Source: Micromonospora sp. MA102
Lineage (GTDB): Bacteria; Actinomycetota; Actinomycetes; Mycobacteriales; Micromonosporaceae
Assembly: GCF_025460765.1 (NCBI RefSeq)
Contig: NZ_JAMWEG010000002.1
Coordinates: 496,001-560,000 of the forward strand
Reading direction: 5' to 3'
DNA: 64,000 nucleotides
The translations under genes were made by a program, and so were the position numbers. Shown one piece after another: positions 33,499 through 42,218 of the stretch. How positions within the stretch are numbered: the first letter of the stretch is position 1; each line of letters starts with the position of its first letter. The notes under the pieces were generated by a model, which worked only from the letters and a program-made list of their open reading frames with translations, made no database searches and was not told where the DNA came from.

Positions 33499-34245
33499 AT
33501 GACCGACTCACCGACCACGGTGCGACCCGACCGTCGCGCCGAGCTCGCGGCCGGCCTCGCCCGGGTCCGGTCCCGCATCGCCGACGCCTGCGCGGCGGCC
33601 GGCCGGGACCGGGGCGAGGTCACGCTGGTCGCGGTGACCAAGACCTACCCGGCCGCCGACGTGGTCGCGCTGGCCGGGCTCGGGGTGACCGACGTGGGGG
33701 AGAACCGCGACCAGGAGGCCGCACCGAAGGCCGCGGAGGCGGCCGCCGCCGGGGCGGCGCCGCGCTGGCACTTCATCGGCCAGCTCCAGCGCAACAAGGC
33801 CCGCTCGGTGGTCCGCTACGCCGACGTGGTCCAGTCGGTCGACAGCGTGCGGCTGGCCGCCGCCCTGGACGGCGCCGCGGCCGCCGCCCGGGACCGGCCG
33901 CTGGACGTGCTGGTGCAGGTGAGCGTCGACGGCGACCCCGCCCGTGGTGGGGCGCTGCCGGACGCGGCCGACCCGGACCGGGGGCTCGGTCCGGTGGCCG
34001 ACGCGGTGGCCGGGGCCGGCGCGTTGCGGCTCGCCGGTCTGATGGCGGTCGCTCCGCTGGGCTGGGAGCCGGACCGGGCGTTCGCCCGGCTCGCCGAGGT
34101 GGCGGCGCGATTCCGCGCCGATCATCCCGGTGCGACGGTGCTATCGGCGGGCATGAGCGGCGATCTGGAAATTGCGATCGGGTACGGCGCGACACATGTC
34201 CGCGTTGGCAGCGCGTTGCTCGGAATGCGCCCCACGCTGCGGTAG
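33499..34245 (+). CDS. YggS/YlmE-family pyridoxal-phosphate homeostasis protein
   Basis: A 248-residue single-domain TIM-barrel PLP protein. The PLP lysine is Lys48 in LVAVTKTYP. GENRDQEA and WHFIGQLQRNK are family motifs, and the C-terminal MSGDLEIAIGYGATHVRVGSALLG binds phosphate. It keeps free PLP in balance rather than catalysing a known reaction. It begins only nine bases after the ftsZ stop. The laccase-domain gene (ylmD/pgeF) that normally sits between them is absent. Confidence 0.93.
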   Translation: MTDSPTTVRPDRRAELAAGLARVRSRIADACAAAGRDRGEVTLVAVTKTYPAADVVALAGLGVTDVGENRDQEAAPKAAEAAAAGAAPRWHFIGQLQRNKARSVVRYADVVQSVDSVRLAAALDGAAAAARDRPLDVLVQVSVDGDPARGGALPDAADPDRGLGPVADAVAGAGALRLAGLMAVAPLGWEPDRAFARLAEVAARFRADHPGATVLSAGMSGDLEIAIGYGATHVRVGSALLGMRPTLR

Positions 34246-34439
34246 CCTGACCGCGAAAGAAGCAAATTACAGCAGTGTTGTTCAGGAACGGCGTTCCCGT
34301 AGCCGGGGGCCGTGGCGAGCGGACCGCGAATCGCTCGCCAGGGGATTGCCGATCCGGTCCGGTGGGCATCGTTGTCCACTCGTGATCAAGCGACACGGCA
34401 CGGGGGCGCGTGCCGCACGGCGGACGGAAGGGCGCGGGG

Positions 34440-35135
34440 ATGGGTGCACTGCGCAAGGCGGGGGTCTGGCTCGGTCTCGTCGAGGAGGACGAGGAGCGGG
34501 CGTACGAGGACGGTAGCTACGACAAGGGTGGCTACCGCGAGTCGCGCTACCGGTCGAGCCGCTACGCGGACGAGTTCGCCGACGACGAGGACGACGAGTC
34601 CGAGGAGCCGCCGGCGAGCCGGGGCCGGTCCGGCGACCGCGGCCGGCTGAGCGAGCGCGCGTCGAGCCGCGGCGTCGACACCGACCGTGCCGAGGTGGAG
34701 CGGCCGGAGCGGACCGAGCGGTCCAGCGTCCGGTCGATCACCCGCTCCGGCGCGGGCGAGACGTCCGGCGCGCTGACCTACCACACCCGGGACAACCTCG
34801 CCCTGGCGCCGCAGGCCCAGCCGCGCGAGCGGGCCGTGGCGCCCGAGGACGAGCAGCGCTACCAGATCACCACGCTGCACCCGACCACCTACCGGGAGGC
34901 GCGCACCATCGGTGAGCACTTCCGCGACGGCGTGCCGGTGATCATCAACCTCACCGAGATGGACGAGGCGGATGCCCGCCGGTTGGTCGACTTCGCTGCC
35001 GGGCTCGCGTTCGGCCTGCGCGGTACGATCGAGCGCGTGACCAACCGGGTGTTCCTGCTCTCACCGGCCAACGTCCAGGTCACCGCGGAGGACAAGGCCA
35101 AGATCGCTGAGGGCGGCTTTTTCAGCCTGAGCTAG
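34440..35135 (+). CDS. sepF: Cell division protein SepF
   Basis: A 231-residue SepF. The N-terminal amphipathic membrane-binding stretch is MGALRKAGVWLGLVEEDEE. A long acidic/Arg-rich linker with Tyr-Arg repeats (about 20-140) follows, then the C-terminal FtsZ-binding domain from about 140 (TTLHPTTYREARTIGEHFRD to the end). It tethers FtsZ to the membrane. ATG 34440 matches the family start. The 194 bases before it contain a less GC-rich block (34252-34290) that may hold its promoter. Confidence 0.95.
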   Translation: MGALRKAGVWLGLVEEDEERAYEDGSYDKGGYRESRYRSSRYADEFADDEDDESEEPPASRGRSGDRGRLSERASSRGVDTDRAEVERPERTERSSVRSITRSGAGETSGALTYHTRDNLALAPQAQPRERAVAPEDEQRYQITTLHPTTYREARTIGEHFRDGVPVIINLTEMDEADARRLVDFAAGLAFGLRGTIERVTNRVFLLSPANVQVTAEDKAKIAEGGFFSLS

Positions 35136-35163
35136 CCCGCACGACCGAGGGACGTCGCCTGCC

Positions 35164-35469
35164 GTGTTGTCGATCCTGTTCCAGGTGCTCTATCTGCTCC
35201 TGTATTTCTTCCTACTTGTGTTGTTGGCCCGATTTGTCCTCAGCGCAGTTCTGGCCTATGGACGCCGCTGGCAACCGGGCCGTGGAGCATCCGCGGGACT
35301 GGAAGTCGTGTGGAGCGTCACTGATCCGCCCCTGCGCGCGTTGAGGCGTGTGATCCCACCACTGCGAATTGGTACCGTGAGCATCGACCTGGCCTCCCTT
35401 GTGCTCCTGGTTATCCTGTTCGTGCTGATGGAGTTCGTGTTTAGGCGCCTGATCCTGGCCTTTGCCTGA
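35164..35469 (+). CDS. YggT-family membrane protein (YlmG)
   Basis: A 101-residue protein with two membrane segments (about 2-28 and 77-97) separated by the family motif of the form [18 protein letters not shown]. Members sit in the sepF-divIVA neighbourhood and are linked to septum placement, though their role is not settled. The GTG start follows the sepF stop by 28 bases. Codon use is unusual for this window, with many T-ending and TTG codons. Confidence 0.9.
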   Translation: MLSILFQVLYLLLYFFLLVLLARFVLSAVLAYGRRWQPGRGASAGLEVVWSVTDPPLRALRRVIPPLRIGTVSIDLASLVLLVILFVLMEFVFRRLILAFA

Positions 35470-35510
35470 CCAGAGCGCTTTCGCGGCCGCAACTGACCCG
35501 AGGAGTTTCG

Positions 35511-36317
35511 ATGCCGCTGACCCCGGCCGACGTCCACAACGTCGCCTTCAAAAAGCCGCCGATCGGCAAGCGGGGCTATGACGAGGAGGAGGTCGACGCC
35601 TTCCTGGACGAGGTCGAGCGCGAGCTCGCCCGTCTGATCGAGGAGAACAACGAGCTGCGCGCCCAGGTGGAGCGCGGCGGTCGGGGCGGGGCTCCCGCCG
35701 GCCCCGGCGGCGACGCCCGGCTCGCGGCGGAGCTCAACGACGTCAAGGCCCAGCTCGACCGGGTGCAGCGCGACAAGGCGGCCGCCGAGCAGGCGGCCCG
35801 CGCGATGCAGGCCGAGCTCGAGCAGGTCCGCACCCAGGGTGGCCCGGCGACCTCCGCCGCCGACGGCGAGCAGCAGGCGCTGCGGGTGCTCATGATGGCC
35901 CAGCGCACCGCCGACGACCACGTGTCCGACGCCCGGCGCGAGGCCGACCAGCTGCTCTCCGAGGCCCGTTCCAAGGCCGAGGAGGTCACCCGCGAGGCCC
36001 GCGCCAAGGCCGACGCGCTGGAGCGGGACGCCCGCCAGCGGCACCAGGAGGCCATGGGCGGCCTGGACGCGAAGCGCACCGCGCTGCAGAAGCACATCGA
36101 GGAGCTCAAGCAGTTCGAGCGCGAGTACCGCACCCGCCTCAAGGCGTACCTGGAGAGCCAGCTGCGTGACCTCGACGGTCGCGGCCAGGGCCTCGAGGTC
36201 GAGATGAACCGCTCCGAGGGCGCACGTGCCGCCGGCGGCAGCAACGGCCTCGCCGCCGCCGGCCTCGCCGGCTCCTACGGCGGCGGCCGCACGGGCTCGC
36301 TCGAGTCCGGCCGCTGA
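35511..36317 (+). CDS. divIVA: DivIVA / Wag31 polar growth scaffold
   Basis: A 268-residue coiled-coil protein. The N-terminal membrane-binding domain starts [13 protein letters not shown] with [24 protein letters not shown] Gly-rich linker (about 63-75) and long coiled coils follow (about 80-125 and 130-225), then a Gly/Ala tail. It marks negatively curved membrane and directs tip growth in Actinobacteria. The ATG has GAGGAG upstream. A hairpin follows its stop. Confidence 0.96.
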   Translation: MPLTPADVHNVAFKKPPIGKRGYDEEEVDAFLDEVERELARLIEENNELRAQVERGGRGGAPAGPGGDARLAAELNDVKAQLDRVQRDKAAAEQAARAMQAELEQVRTQGGPATSAADGEQQALRVLMMAQRTADDHVSDARREADQLLSEARSKAEEVTREARAKADALERDARQRHQEAMGGLDAKRTALQKHIEELKQFEREYRTRLKAYLESQLRDLDGRGQGLEVEMNRSEGARAAGGSNGLAAAGLAGSYGGGRTGSLESGR

Positions 36318-36326
36318 TCCCGGCGT

Positions 36327-36353
36327 CGGTGGCCGTCCCCGCGGCGGCCACCG
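36327..36353 (+). terminator. Hairpin after divIVA, possible terminator
   Basis: Nine perfect pairs between CGGTGGCCG (36327-36335) and CGGCCACCG (36345-36353) with a nine-base loop and no U-tract, ten bases after the divIVA stop. Confidence 0.45.
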
Positions 36354-36390
36354 GCGACACAGACCGACACGACGCGGCCGGGGGTGAGCC

Positions 36391-37140
36391 GTGATAGCAG
36401 CCAGCATCCTTCTCATCCTCGTCGCGGTCGTGCTCCTGGTGGCCGGGCTGGCCGTTGGGTCCAGCCCGCTGCTGATCACCTCGATCGCGGTCAGCCTGCT
36501 GGCCGCCGTGGCCCTCGTCGCGTTCGCCCGCCAGGCGGTCGCCGCCCGGGCCACGGCGGGCCGGGAGACCGGGCCGCGTCGCCGGACCGCACCTGCCGGC
36601 CCGTCCCTGGACGAGCCGGAGGTCCCGGTCCCGCACCTCACCTCGCCGGTCGGCGCCGGTGGACCCGGGTGGCGGCAACCACCCGGGCCGCCGGCGGCCG
36701 ACGTGATCGACCCGCCGGCCGCCGCGTACGGCCCGCCGGCCGATCCGTTCGAGCCCGATCCGTTCGGGCCCGATCCGTTCGAGCCCGATCCGGTCGATCC
36801 ACCGGCCCGGCCCTACTCGCCGCCCGCGCCGCGCGGCCCGTCCCGCGCCGAGGCGGCCGCCGACGCGCCGACGCCCACCTCGCCGGCGCCGGACGGCCCG
36901 TTCGAGGGCGACCCGCCGGCGGAGTTCCTCACCGACGGTGAGGTCGCCCGGCTGGTCCGGCTCGACGGCGAGGTCCGGGTGGTCGACGGGCACCCCCGCT
37001 TCCACCTGCCCGGTTGCCCCCAGTTGGTGGGCCGGGCCGACGAGCCGCTGCCGGTCGCCGAGGCGGTCGAGCTGGGCTTCACCCCGTGCGGCCGCTGCGC
37101 GCCGGCCACCACGCTGCTGGCCGAGGCCCGGCCGCGCTGA
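36391..37140 (+). CDS. Membrane protein with C-terminal Ada-like Cys/His metal site, function unknown
   Basis: A 249-residue protein. Two membrane helices lie in the first ~45 residues. A long Pro-rich region follows, with the repeat DPFEPDPFGPDPFEPDP near 118-135. The conserved-looking C-terminal module has His205, Cys209, Cys233 and Cys236 in FHLPGC and GFTPCGRC. The FHxxxC...GFxPCxxC layout is that of the zinc site of Ada-type proteins. I do not recognise a function. It starts at GTG 36391 with GGGGGTGAG upstream and follows divIVA. Confidence 0.7.
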   Translation: MIAASILLILVAVVLLVAGLAVGSSPLLITSIAVSLLAAVALVAFARQAVAARATAGRETGPRRRTAPAGPSLDEPEVPVPHLTSPVGAGGPGWRQPPGPPAADVIDPPAAAYGPPADPFEPDPFGPDPFEPDPVDPPARPYSPPAPRGPSRAEAAADAPTPTSPAPDGPFEGDPPAEFLTDGEVARLVRLDGEVRVVDGHPRFHLPGCPQLVGRADEPLPVAEAVELGFTPCGRCAPATTLLAEARPR

Positions 37141-37142
37141 TC

Positions 37143-37451
37143 ATGGTGACCATGGACGACACGCTCACCGTCGCCGTACGCGTGAAGCCCGGCGTCTCGC
37201 GGGCCCGGGTCGGCGGCCGGTACGACGGGCCGCACGGCCCCGCCCTCGTCGTCGCGGTGAACGCGCCCGCGGTGGACGGCCGGGCCACCGAGGCGGCCCG
37301 CCGCGCCCTGGCCGAGGCGCTCGGCGTCCGGCCGGCGGCGGTCTCCCTGCGCTCCGGCGCGGCCAGCCGGGACAAGCTCTTCGTGGTCGAGCACCCGGCC
37401 CCCGGGCTGCCCGACGTGCTCCGGCGGCTCCGCGACGGATCGGCCGGGTGA
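37143..37451 (+). CDS. DUF167 family protein (YggU-like)
   Basis: A 102-residue protein with the DUF167 core: VRVKPGVSRARVGG, then NAPAVDGRATEAARRALAEAL and SRDKLFVV. It is a small basic fold often found near yggS/yggT-type genes, and its function is not known. ATG 37143 follows the previous stop by two bases. ATG 37152 is an equally possible start, and neither has a strong ribosome-binding site, which suggests coupling to the upstream gene. Confidence 0.82.
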   Translation: MVTMDDTLTVAVRVKPGVSRARVGGRYDGPHGPALVVAVNAPAVDGRATEAARRALAEALGVRPAAVSLRSGAASRDKLFVVEHPAPGLPDVLRRLRDGSAG

Positions 37452-37473
37452 CGCGGCTGCGGACCGGCCGCGG

Positions 37474-38979
37474 ATGACGCCGGGGCTCGACGTCGCGCTG
37501 CTGGTCGGCGCCGCCGTCCTACTGGTCGCGGTGGGCGCGGTGCGTTTCTCGACCCGGCTCGGCGTGCCGAGCCTCCTGGCCTACCTGGCGCTCGGGGTGG
37601 CCATCGGCGAGGCCGGCCTGGGCATCCGCTTCGACGACGTCGAGCTGACCCGGGTGCTCGGCTTCTGCGCGCTCATCGTGATCATCGCGGAGGGCGGGTT
37701 GAGTGCCCGGTGGAGCACCCTGCGGCCGGTGCTCGGCCTGGCCGCCGCGCTCTCCACGGTCGGCGTGGTGGTCAGCATCCTGGTCGTCGGCGTGGTGGTG
37801 CACCTGCTGCTCGGCCTGGACTGGCGGCTGGCGCTGCTCTACGGCGCGGTGCTCTCCTCCACCGACGCGGCGGCCGTCTTCGCCACCCTGCGCCGGCTGC
37901 GCCTGCCGCCCCGCCTGGTGGCCACCCTGGAGGCCGAGTCCGGGATCAACGACGCGCCGGTGGTCATCCTGGTGCTGCTGCTGTCCCGGGCCGGGGTGGA
38001 GGCCGCCCACCCGTGGTGGTACGAGGTGCTCCTGGTCGGCTACGAGCTGGGCGTCGGCGCGGCGGTCGGGGTGGCCGCGGGGATCGCCGGCCGGTACGCG
38101 CTGCGCCGGGCCGCACTGCCGTCCGCCGGCCTCTACCCGATCGCGGTGGTCGGCTTCACGGTGCTGGCGTACGCGGCCGGCTCGGTGCTGCACGCCTCCG
38201 GCTTCCTGGCCGTCTACGTGGCCGGTGTGCTGCTGGGCAACGCGCGGTTGCCGCACCGGCAGGCCATCCTGGGCTTCGCCGACGGGCTGGCCTGGCTGGC
38301 CCAGATCGGGCTGTTCGTGCTGCTCGGCCTGCTGGTGTCGCCGAGCCGGCTGGACGCGGCGGTGGTGCCGGCGGTGGTCACCGGGCTGGCCCTGCTGCTG
38401 CTGGCCCGCCCGCTGTCGGTGGCGGTCTCCGCGCTGCCGTTCCGGTTCGCGCTGCGCGAGCAGCTCTTCCTCTCCTGGGCCGGGCTGCGCGGCGCGGTGC
38501 CGATCGTGCTGGCCACCATCCCGCTCTCGCTGCGGGTGCCGGGCGCCGACCGGCTCTTCGACGCGGTCTTCGTGCTGGTGGTGATCTTCACGCTGCTCCA
38601 GGCCGGGACCCTGGCGCCGGCGGCCCGCCGGCTCGGGGTGACGGCGCCGGCCGAGGCCACGGAGATCCTGCTGGAGACGGCCCCGCTGGAGCGGATGCGG
38701 GCCGACCTGCTCCAGCTGGAGGTGCCGCCGGGCTCCCGGCTGGGCGGGGTGCACGTGGACGAGCTGCGGCTGCCGGTGGGCGCCTCGGTGACGCTGGTGC
38801 TGCGCGACGGGGTGGGCTTCGTGCCCGGCCCGGACACCCGGTTGAAGGTCGGCGACAGCCTGCTCATCGTGGCCACCGCGGAGGTGCGGGACGAGGCGGA
38901 GCGGCGGCTGCGGGCGGTGAGCCGGCGAGGTCGGCTGGCCCGGTGGTTTGGCGAGTACGGCGAGGACCGGACCGGCTGA
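37474..38979 (+). CDS. Potassium/proton-type cation antiporter with C-terminal RCK_C domain
   Basis: A 501-residue CPA1-like antiporter. About 12 helices fill residues 1-385, with the transport-core motif ESGINDAPVVILVLLL and the following helix pair typical of NhaP2/CvrA proteins. A cytoplasmic TrkA-C (RCK_C) domain follows at about 410-490 (SRLGGVHVDELRLPVGASV, VGDSLLIVATAEV). Such proteins exchange K+ or Na+ for H+ under control of a bound ligand. The ion cannot be fixed from sequence. Confidence 0.88.
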   Translation: MTPGLDVALLVGAAVLLVAVGAVRFSTRLGVPSLLAYLALGVAIGEAGLGIRFDDVELTRVLGFCALIVIIAEGGLSARWSTLRPVLGLAAALSTVGVVVSILVVGVVVHLLLGLDWRLALLYGAVLSSTDAAAVFATLRRLRLPPRLVATLEAESGINDAPVVILVLLLSRAGVEAAHPWWYEVLLVGYELGVGAAVGVAAGIAGRYALRRAALPSAGLYPIAVVGFTVLAYAAGSVLHASGFLAVYVAGVLLGNARLPHRQAILGFADGLAWLAQIGLFVLLGLLVSPSRLDAAVVPAVVTGLALLLLARPLSVAVSALPFRFALREQLFLSWAGLRGAVPIVLATIPLSLRVPGADRLFDAVFVLVVIFTLLQAGTLAPAARRLGVTAPAEATEILLETAPLERMRADLLQLEVPPGSRLGGVHVDELRLPVGASVTLVLRDGVGFVPGPDTRLKVGDSLLIVATAEVRDEAERRLRAVSRRGRLARWFGEYGEDRTG

Positions 38980-39049
38980 TCTGCTAGCGTTCCCTTTGCC
39001 CCGATTGGTGGCAGTTCGGGGCTGAATTGCGGTGCGACGGTGCGGCACG

Positions 39050-39078
39050 TTGTCGGACGCCTGTACGTTCCGTATTCT
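39050..39078 (+). promoter_or_regulatory. Promoter of the DksA/TraR-type gene
   Basis: TTGTCG (39050-39055), 17 bases, TATTCT (39073-39078). This is one of the best sigma-70-like matches in the window and would give a leader of about 120 bases to ATG 39204. Confidence 0.6.
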
Positions 39079-39203
39079 TGCCACCCTCCGGAGTGCGCGG
39101 CCTCTGTCGCCGTGCGCCCGTTCTGTACATGGGGGACGCCCGTTGCCGGCGACCCCCGCCCACGCACGCTGACCGCCGCGGCACGCGGCTGAGGGAGCTG
39201 ACG

Positions 39204-39623
39204 ATGGCGAAGCCAGCCGACACCAGGACCGCCGGTCGCAAGCCGGTGGCGAAGGCCACCCGCAGCGCCGCGGAGACCGAGAAGATCCGGGCCGCCCTGG
39301 CGGCACGGCGGGACGAGCTCAACGCCGAGTACGATCAGACGCTGAGCGAGATCACCGAGCTGCAGCGCGACCGGCTGACCGACTCGGCCGGGGACGACCA
39401 GGCCGACACGGGCACCAAGACGTTCGAGCGCGAGCAGGAGATCTCACTCGCCAACAGCATCAAGGAACGGATCACGCAGGTCGAGCGCGCGCTGGAGCGT
39501 CTCGACGAGGGTGGCTACGGCTGGTGTGAGCGGTGCGGCAACCCGATCCCGGTGGAGCGGCTCGCCGCCTTCCCGTCGGCCACCCTCTGCGTGAGCTGCA
39601 AGCAGCTGGAGGAGCGGCGCTGA
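39204..39623 (+). CDS. DksA/TraR C4-type zinc finger protein
   Basis: A 139-residue protein. A charged helical N-terminal part (20-100) forms the expected coiled coil. The C-terminal zinc finger has Cys108, Cys111, Cys129 and Cys132 (WCERCGNPI and TLCVSC). DksA relatives enter the RNA polymerase secondary channel, but the acidic tip motif of true DksA is not clear here, so its effect on transcription is uncertain. ATG 39204 has GAGGGAG upstream. It sits just before lspA. Confidence 0.88.
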   Translation: MAKPADTRTAGRKPVAKATRSAAETEKIRAALAARRDELNAEYDQTLSEITELQRDRLTDSAGDDQADTGTKTFEREQEISLANSIKERITQVERALERLDEGGYGWCERCGNPIPVERLAAFPSATLCVSCKQLEERR

Positions 39624-39690
39624 CGTCTGCTCCCCGGCGGCCGAACGGCAGACGGTGACCGCCACCGTCGCAAGCGTCGATGGGGAGCAG

Positions 39691-40293
39691 ATGACCGCAG
39701 CACCGCCCGCCGGGTCCGGCACCACCGAGTCGGGCGCCGGCACGCCCCGCCGCAAGGCGACCGGCCTGCTGCTCGGCGTGGCCCTGGCCTCCCTCGTCGC
39801 CGACCTGGTCACCAAGCAGCTCGCACTCTCGGAGCTCACCGGGCGCGGCCCGGTGTCGCTGCTCGGCGGGGCGGTCTACCTCAGCCTGACCCGCAACAGC
39901 GGCGCCGCGTGGAGCATCGGCTCCGACCACACCTGGGTCTTCCCGCTGATCACCATCGGCGTGATCGCCTGGATCGGGTGGATGGCGCTGCGGCTGCGGT
40001 CGCTGCCCTGGGCCGTGTCGCTCGGGCTGGTGCTGGGCGGGGCGCTGGGCAACCTCACCGACCGCGTCTTCCGCGCCCCCGGGCACTTCGTCGGCCACGT
40101 GGTCGACATGATCAGCCTCTTCGACCCGTACGGGCAGGTCTGGCCGGTGTTCAACCTGGCCGACAGCTCACTGGTCTGCGGCGTGCTGCTGGCCGTGTTC
40201 CTGGAGCTGACCGGCCGGCAGCGGGACGGCTCCCGGGCCACCCCCGCGCGGTCCGGCGACGAGACCCCCGCCGAGCAGCGGGAGCGCGCGTGA
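39691..40293 (+). CDS. lspA: Lipoprotein signal peptidase (signal peptidase II)
   Basis: A 200-residue membrane aspartic peptidase with four helices. It removes signal peptides from prolipoproteins. Catalytic Asp124 (GNLTDR) and Asp158 (FNLADS) are present, as is the family motif around [15 protein letters not shown] 39691 is chosen for its GGGGAGC site. GTG 39655 in frame would add 12 residues. The stop overlaps the GTG of rluD (GTGA). Confidence 0.95.
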   Translation: MTAAPPAGSGTTESGAGTPRRKATGLLLGVALASLVADLVTKQLALSELTGRGPVSLLGGAVYLSLTRNSGAAWSIGSDHTWVFPLITIGVIAWIGWMALRLRSLPWAVSLGLVLGGALGNLTDRVFRAPGHFVGHVVDMISLFDPYGQVWPVFNLADSSLVCGVLLAVFLELTGRQRDGSRATPARSGDETPAEQRERA

Positions 40294-41234
40294 CCTCCGC
40301 CTTCGCCGCCGGCGGCGACCACCGTTCCCTGCCCGTCCCGGACGGGCTCGACGGCATGCGCCTGGACCAGGCCGTCTCCCGGCTCTTCGGGCTGTCCCGG
40401 ACGGCCGCGGCCGCGCTGGTCGACGCGGGGGACGCGCTGGTCGACGGCGTCGCCCGGCCCAACTCGCACAAGGTCAAGGCGGGCTCCTGGCTGGAGGTCA
40501 CGCTGCCCGCGCCGGCCGCACCGCCGACCGTGGTGCCCCAGGCCGTGCCCGGCCTCACCGTGGTCTACGCCGACGACGACATCGTGGTGGTGGACAAGCC
40601 GGTCGGGGTGGCCGCCCACCCCAGCCCGGGCTGGACCGGCCCGACCGTGATCGGCGGGCTGGCCGGGATCGGCCACCGGATCTCCACGAGCGGCGCCGCC
40701 GAGCGGCAGGGCGTGGTGCACCGGCTCGACGTGGGCACCACCGGCGTCATGGTGGTGGCCAAGAGCGAGCAGGCGTACACGGTGTTGAAGCGGGCGTTCA
40801 AGTACCGCGAGGTGGAGAAGCGCTACCACGCCGTGGTGCAGGGCCACCCGGACCCGCTGCGCGGCACCATCGACGCGCCGATCGACCGGCACCCGCACCA
40901 CGACTACCGCTGGGCGGTGGTCTCCGGCGGCAAGCCCAGCATCACCCACTACGACACCCTCGAGGCGTTCCCCTCGGCCAGCCTGCTCGACGTGCGGCTG
41001 GAGACCGGGCGTACCCACCAGATCCGGGTGCACTTCTCCACGCTGCGGCACCCCTGCGTAGGCGACCTCACCTACGGCGCCGACCCGACGCTGTCCGCCC
41101 GCCTCGGGCTGAGCCGGCAGTGGCTGCACGCCCGCTCGCTGAGCTTCGCGCACCCGCGCACCGGCGACGAGGTCACCTTCGTCAGCGAATACCCGGACGA
41201 CCTGGCCCGGGCGCTGGAGATCCTCCGCGACTGA
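40290..41234 (+). CDS. 23S rRNA pseudouridine synthase, RluD-like
   Basis: A 314-residue pseudouridine synthase of the RluA family. An N-terminal S4 RNA-binding domain (about 17-80, [16 protein letters not shown]) is followed by the catalytic domain, with Asp147 in [17 protein letters not shown] and RTHQIRVH near 255. RluD-type enzymes modify helix 69 of 23S rRNA. It is directly coupled to lspA, a very common gene pair. Confidence 0.93.
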   Translation: MTSAFAAGGDHRSLPVPDGLDGMRLDQAVSRLFGLSRTAAAALVDAGDALVDGVARPNSHKVKAGSWLEVTLPAPAAPPTVVPQAVPGLTVVYADDDIVVVDKPVGVAAHPSPGWTGPTVIGGLAGIGHRISTSGAAERQGVVHRLDVGTTGVMVVAKSEQAYTVLKRAFKYREVEKRYHAVVQGHPDPLRGTIDAPIDRHPHHDYRWAVVSGGKPSITHYDTLEAFPSASLLDVRLETGRTHQIRVHFSTLRHPCVGDLTYGADPTLSARLGLSRQWLHARSLSFAHPRTGDEVTFVSEYPDDLARALEILRD

Positions 41235-41241
41235 CCCGCCG

Positions 41242-42102
41242 ATGAGCACCGACACCGGGCCGCCGCGGCGGTCGCGCTCCGCCGCGCTCACCTGGCTCGC
41301 CCTGGCCTGCGCGCTGGTGGTGCTGGTGGTCGCCGTCGCGCAGCGGCGGGACGAGCCCGTGGGGGACCGCACGGTGGGCGAGGTGACCCGGGTTGGGGTG
41401 GCCGACGGGGACTCCGTCCCGGCCTACCTGCGGGCCGCCGGCGACGAACTCGCCCGGCTCGACGCCCCGGCGCCCGGCGGCTACGCCCTCGTGTCGTTCG
41501 CCGCGTACCTGACGCCGGCGCAGGTGGCCACCGCGCTGGGCGGCGCCCCGGTCTCCGCCGTGCTGGCGCGGGTGCCGGTGCCCGGGCGGCAGACCGAGAT
41601 CGTGCGGATCGCCGCGATGCGCGTCCCAAACGACGTGGTCGCCGGGATGGCCGAGGTGGCCGGGCGCAAGGACCGGGAGGCCGCCGACTACCGGGCCCGC
41701 GCCGCCGCCCCGGCGGCCACCGCCGATCCCGAGCTGCGCCGGGTGTACGACACCGGGGCCGTCGTGGCGGCGCGGGAGGCGGCCGGCTACCGGGCGGCCT
41801 GCGCCTGCGTCTACGCCGCCGTGGTCCGGGACGCCCCGGACGCCCTGCGGGCGCTGGCCGCCCGGTCCGGCGTCCGCGCGGTCGACCCCGCCCCGGAGGT
41901 GACCCGGTTGGACCGCACGGTGTTCACACCGCCGTTGCCGGAGCAGCGGGACGTGGCGCGGCCGCCGGCCGACACCGGGCTCGTGCCGAGCGCCGGTATG
42001 GCCGATTCGTCGGAATCCGCACCGACGGTGACCGAATCCTCACCGGCCGCCGGCCGGCCCGCCGCCGGGGCGGGACCACCGAATCCCGCTCCCACCTCCT
42101 GA
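41242..42102 (+). CDS. Hypothetical membrane-anchored or secreted protein
   Basis: A 286-residue protein with one N-terminal helix (about 14-33) after a short basic stretch, so it is either signal-anchored or exported. The middle is Ala/Arg/Val-rich with two Cys close together (AACACVYAAVV), and the last ~60 residues are Pro/Ser/Thr-rich and disordered. I recognise no domain. It starts seven bases after the rluD stop. Similar hypotheticals follow rluD in other actinobacteria. Confidence 0.7.
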   Translation: MSTDTGPPRRSRSAALTWLALACALVVLVVAVAQRRDEPVGDRTVGEVTRVGVADGDSVPAYLRAAGDELARLDAPAPGGYALVSFAAYLTPAQVATALGGAPVSAVLARVPVPGRQTEIVRIAAMRVPNDVVAGMAEVAGRKDREAADYRARAAAPAATADPELRRVYDTGAVVAAREAAGYRAACACVYAAVVRDAPDALRALAARSGVRAVDPAPEVTRLDRTVFTPPLPEQRDVARPPADTGLVPSAGMADSSESAPTVTESSPAAGRPAAGAGPPNPAPTS

Positions 42103-42218
42103 GACGTGCAGGTGGGGGCCCCGTACCCGGCGGGGCGCTGAGGAGAGGCGCCGGGGGATGTGCGCACCGGGGTGTGGTCCGAATAGGGTTTCGTTCGTAG
42201 CCTGTCAGGCGGAGATCG

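Noticed and set aside
34246-34439. Lower-GC block before sepF as a phage attachment or foreign insertion site
   Set aside because: No tRNA, integrase or repeat is present. It more likely holds the sepF promoter.
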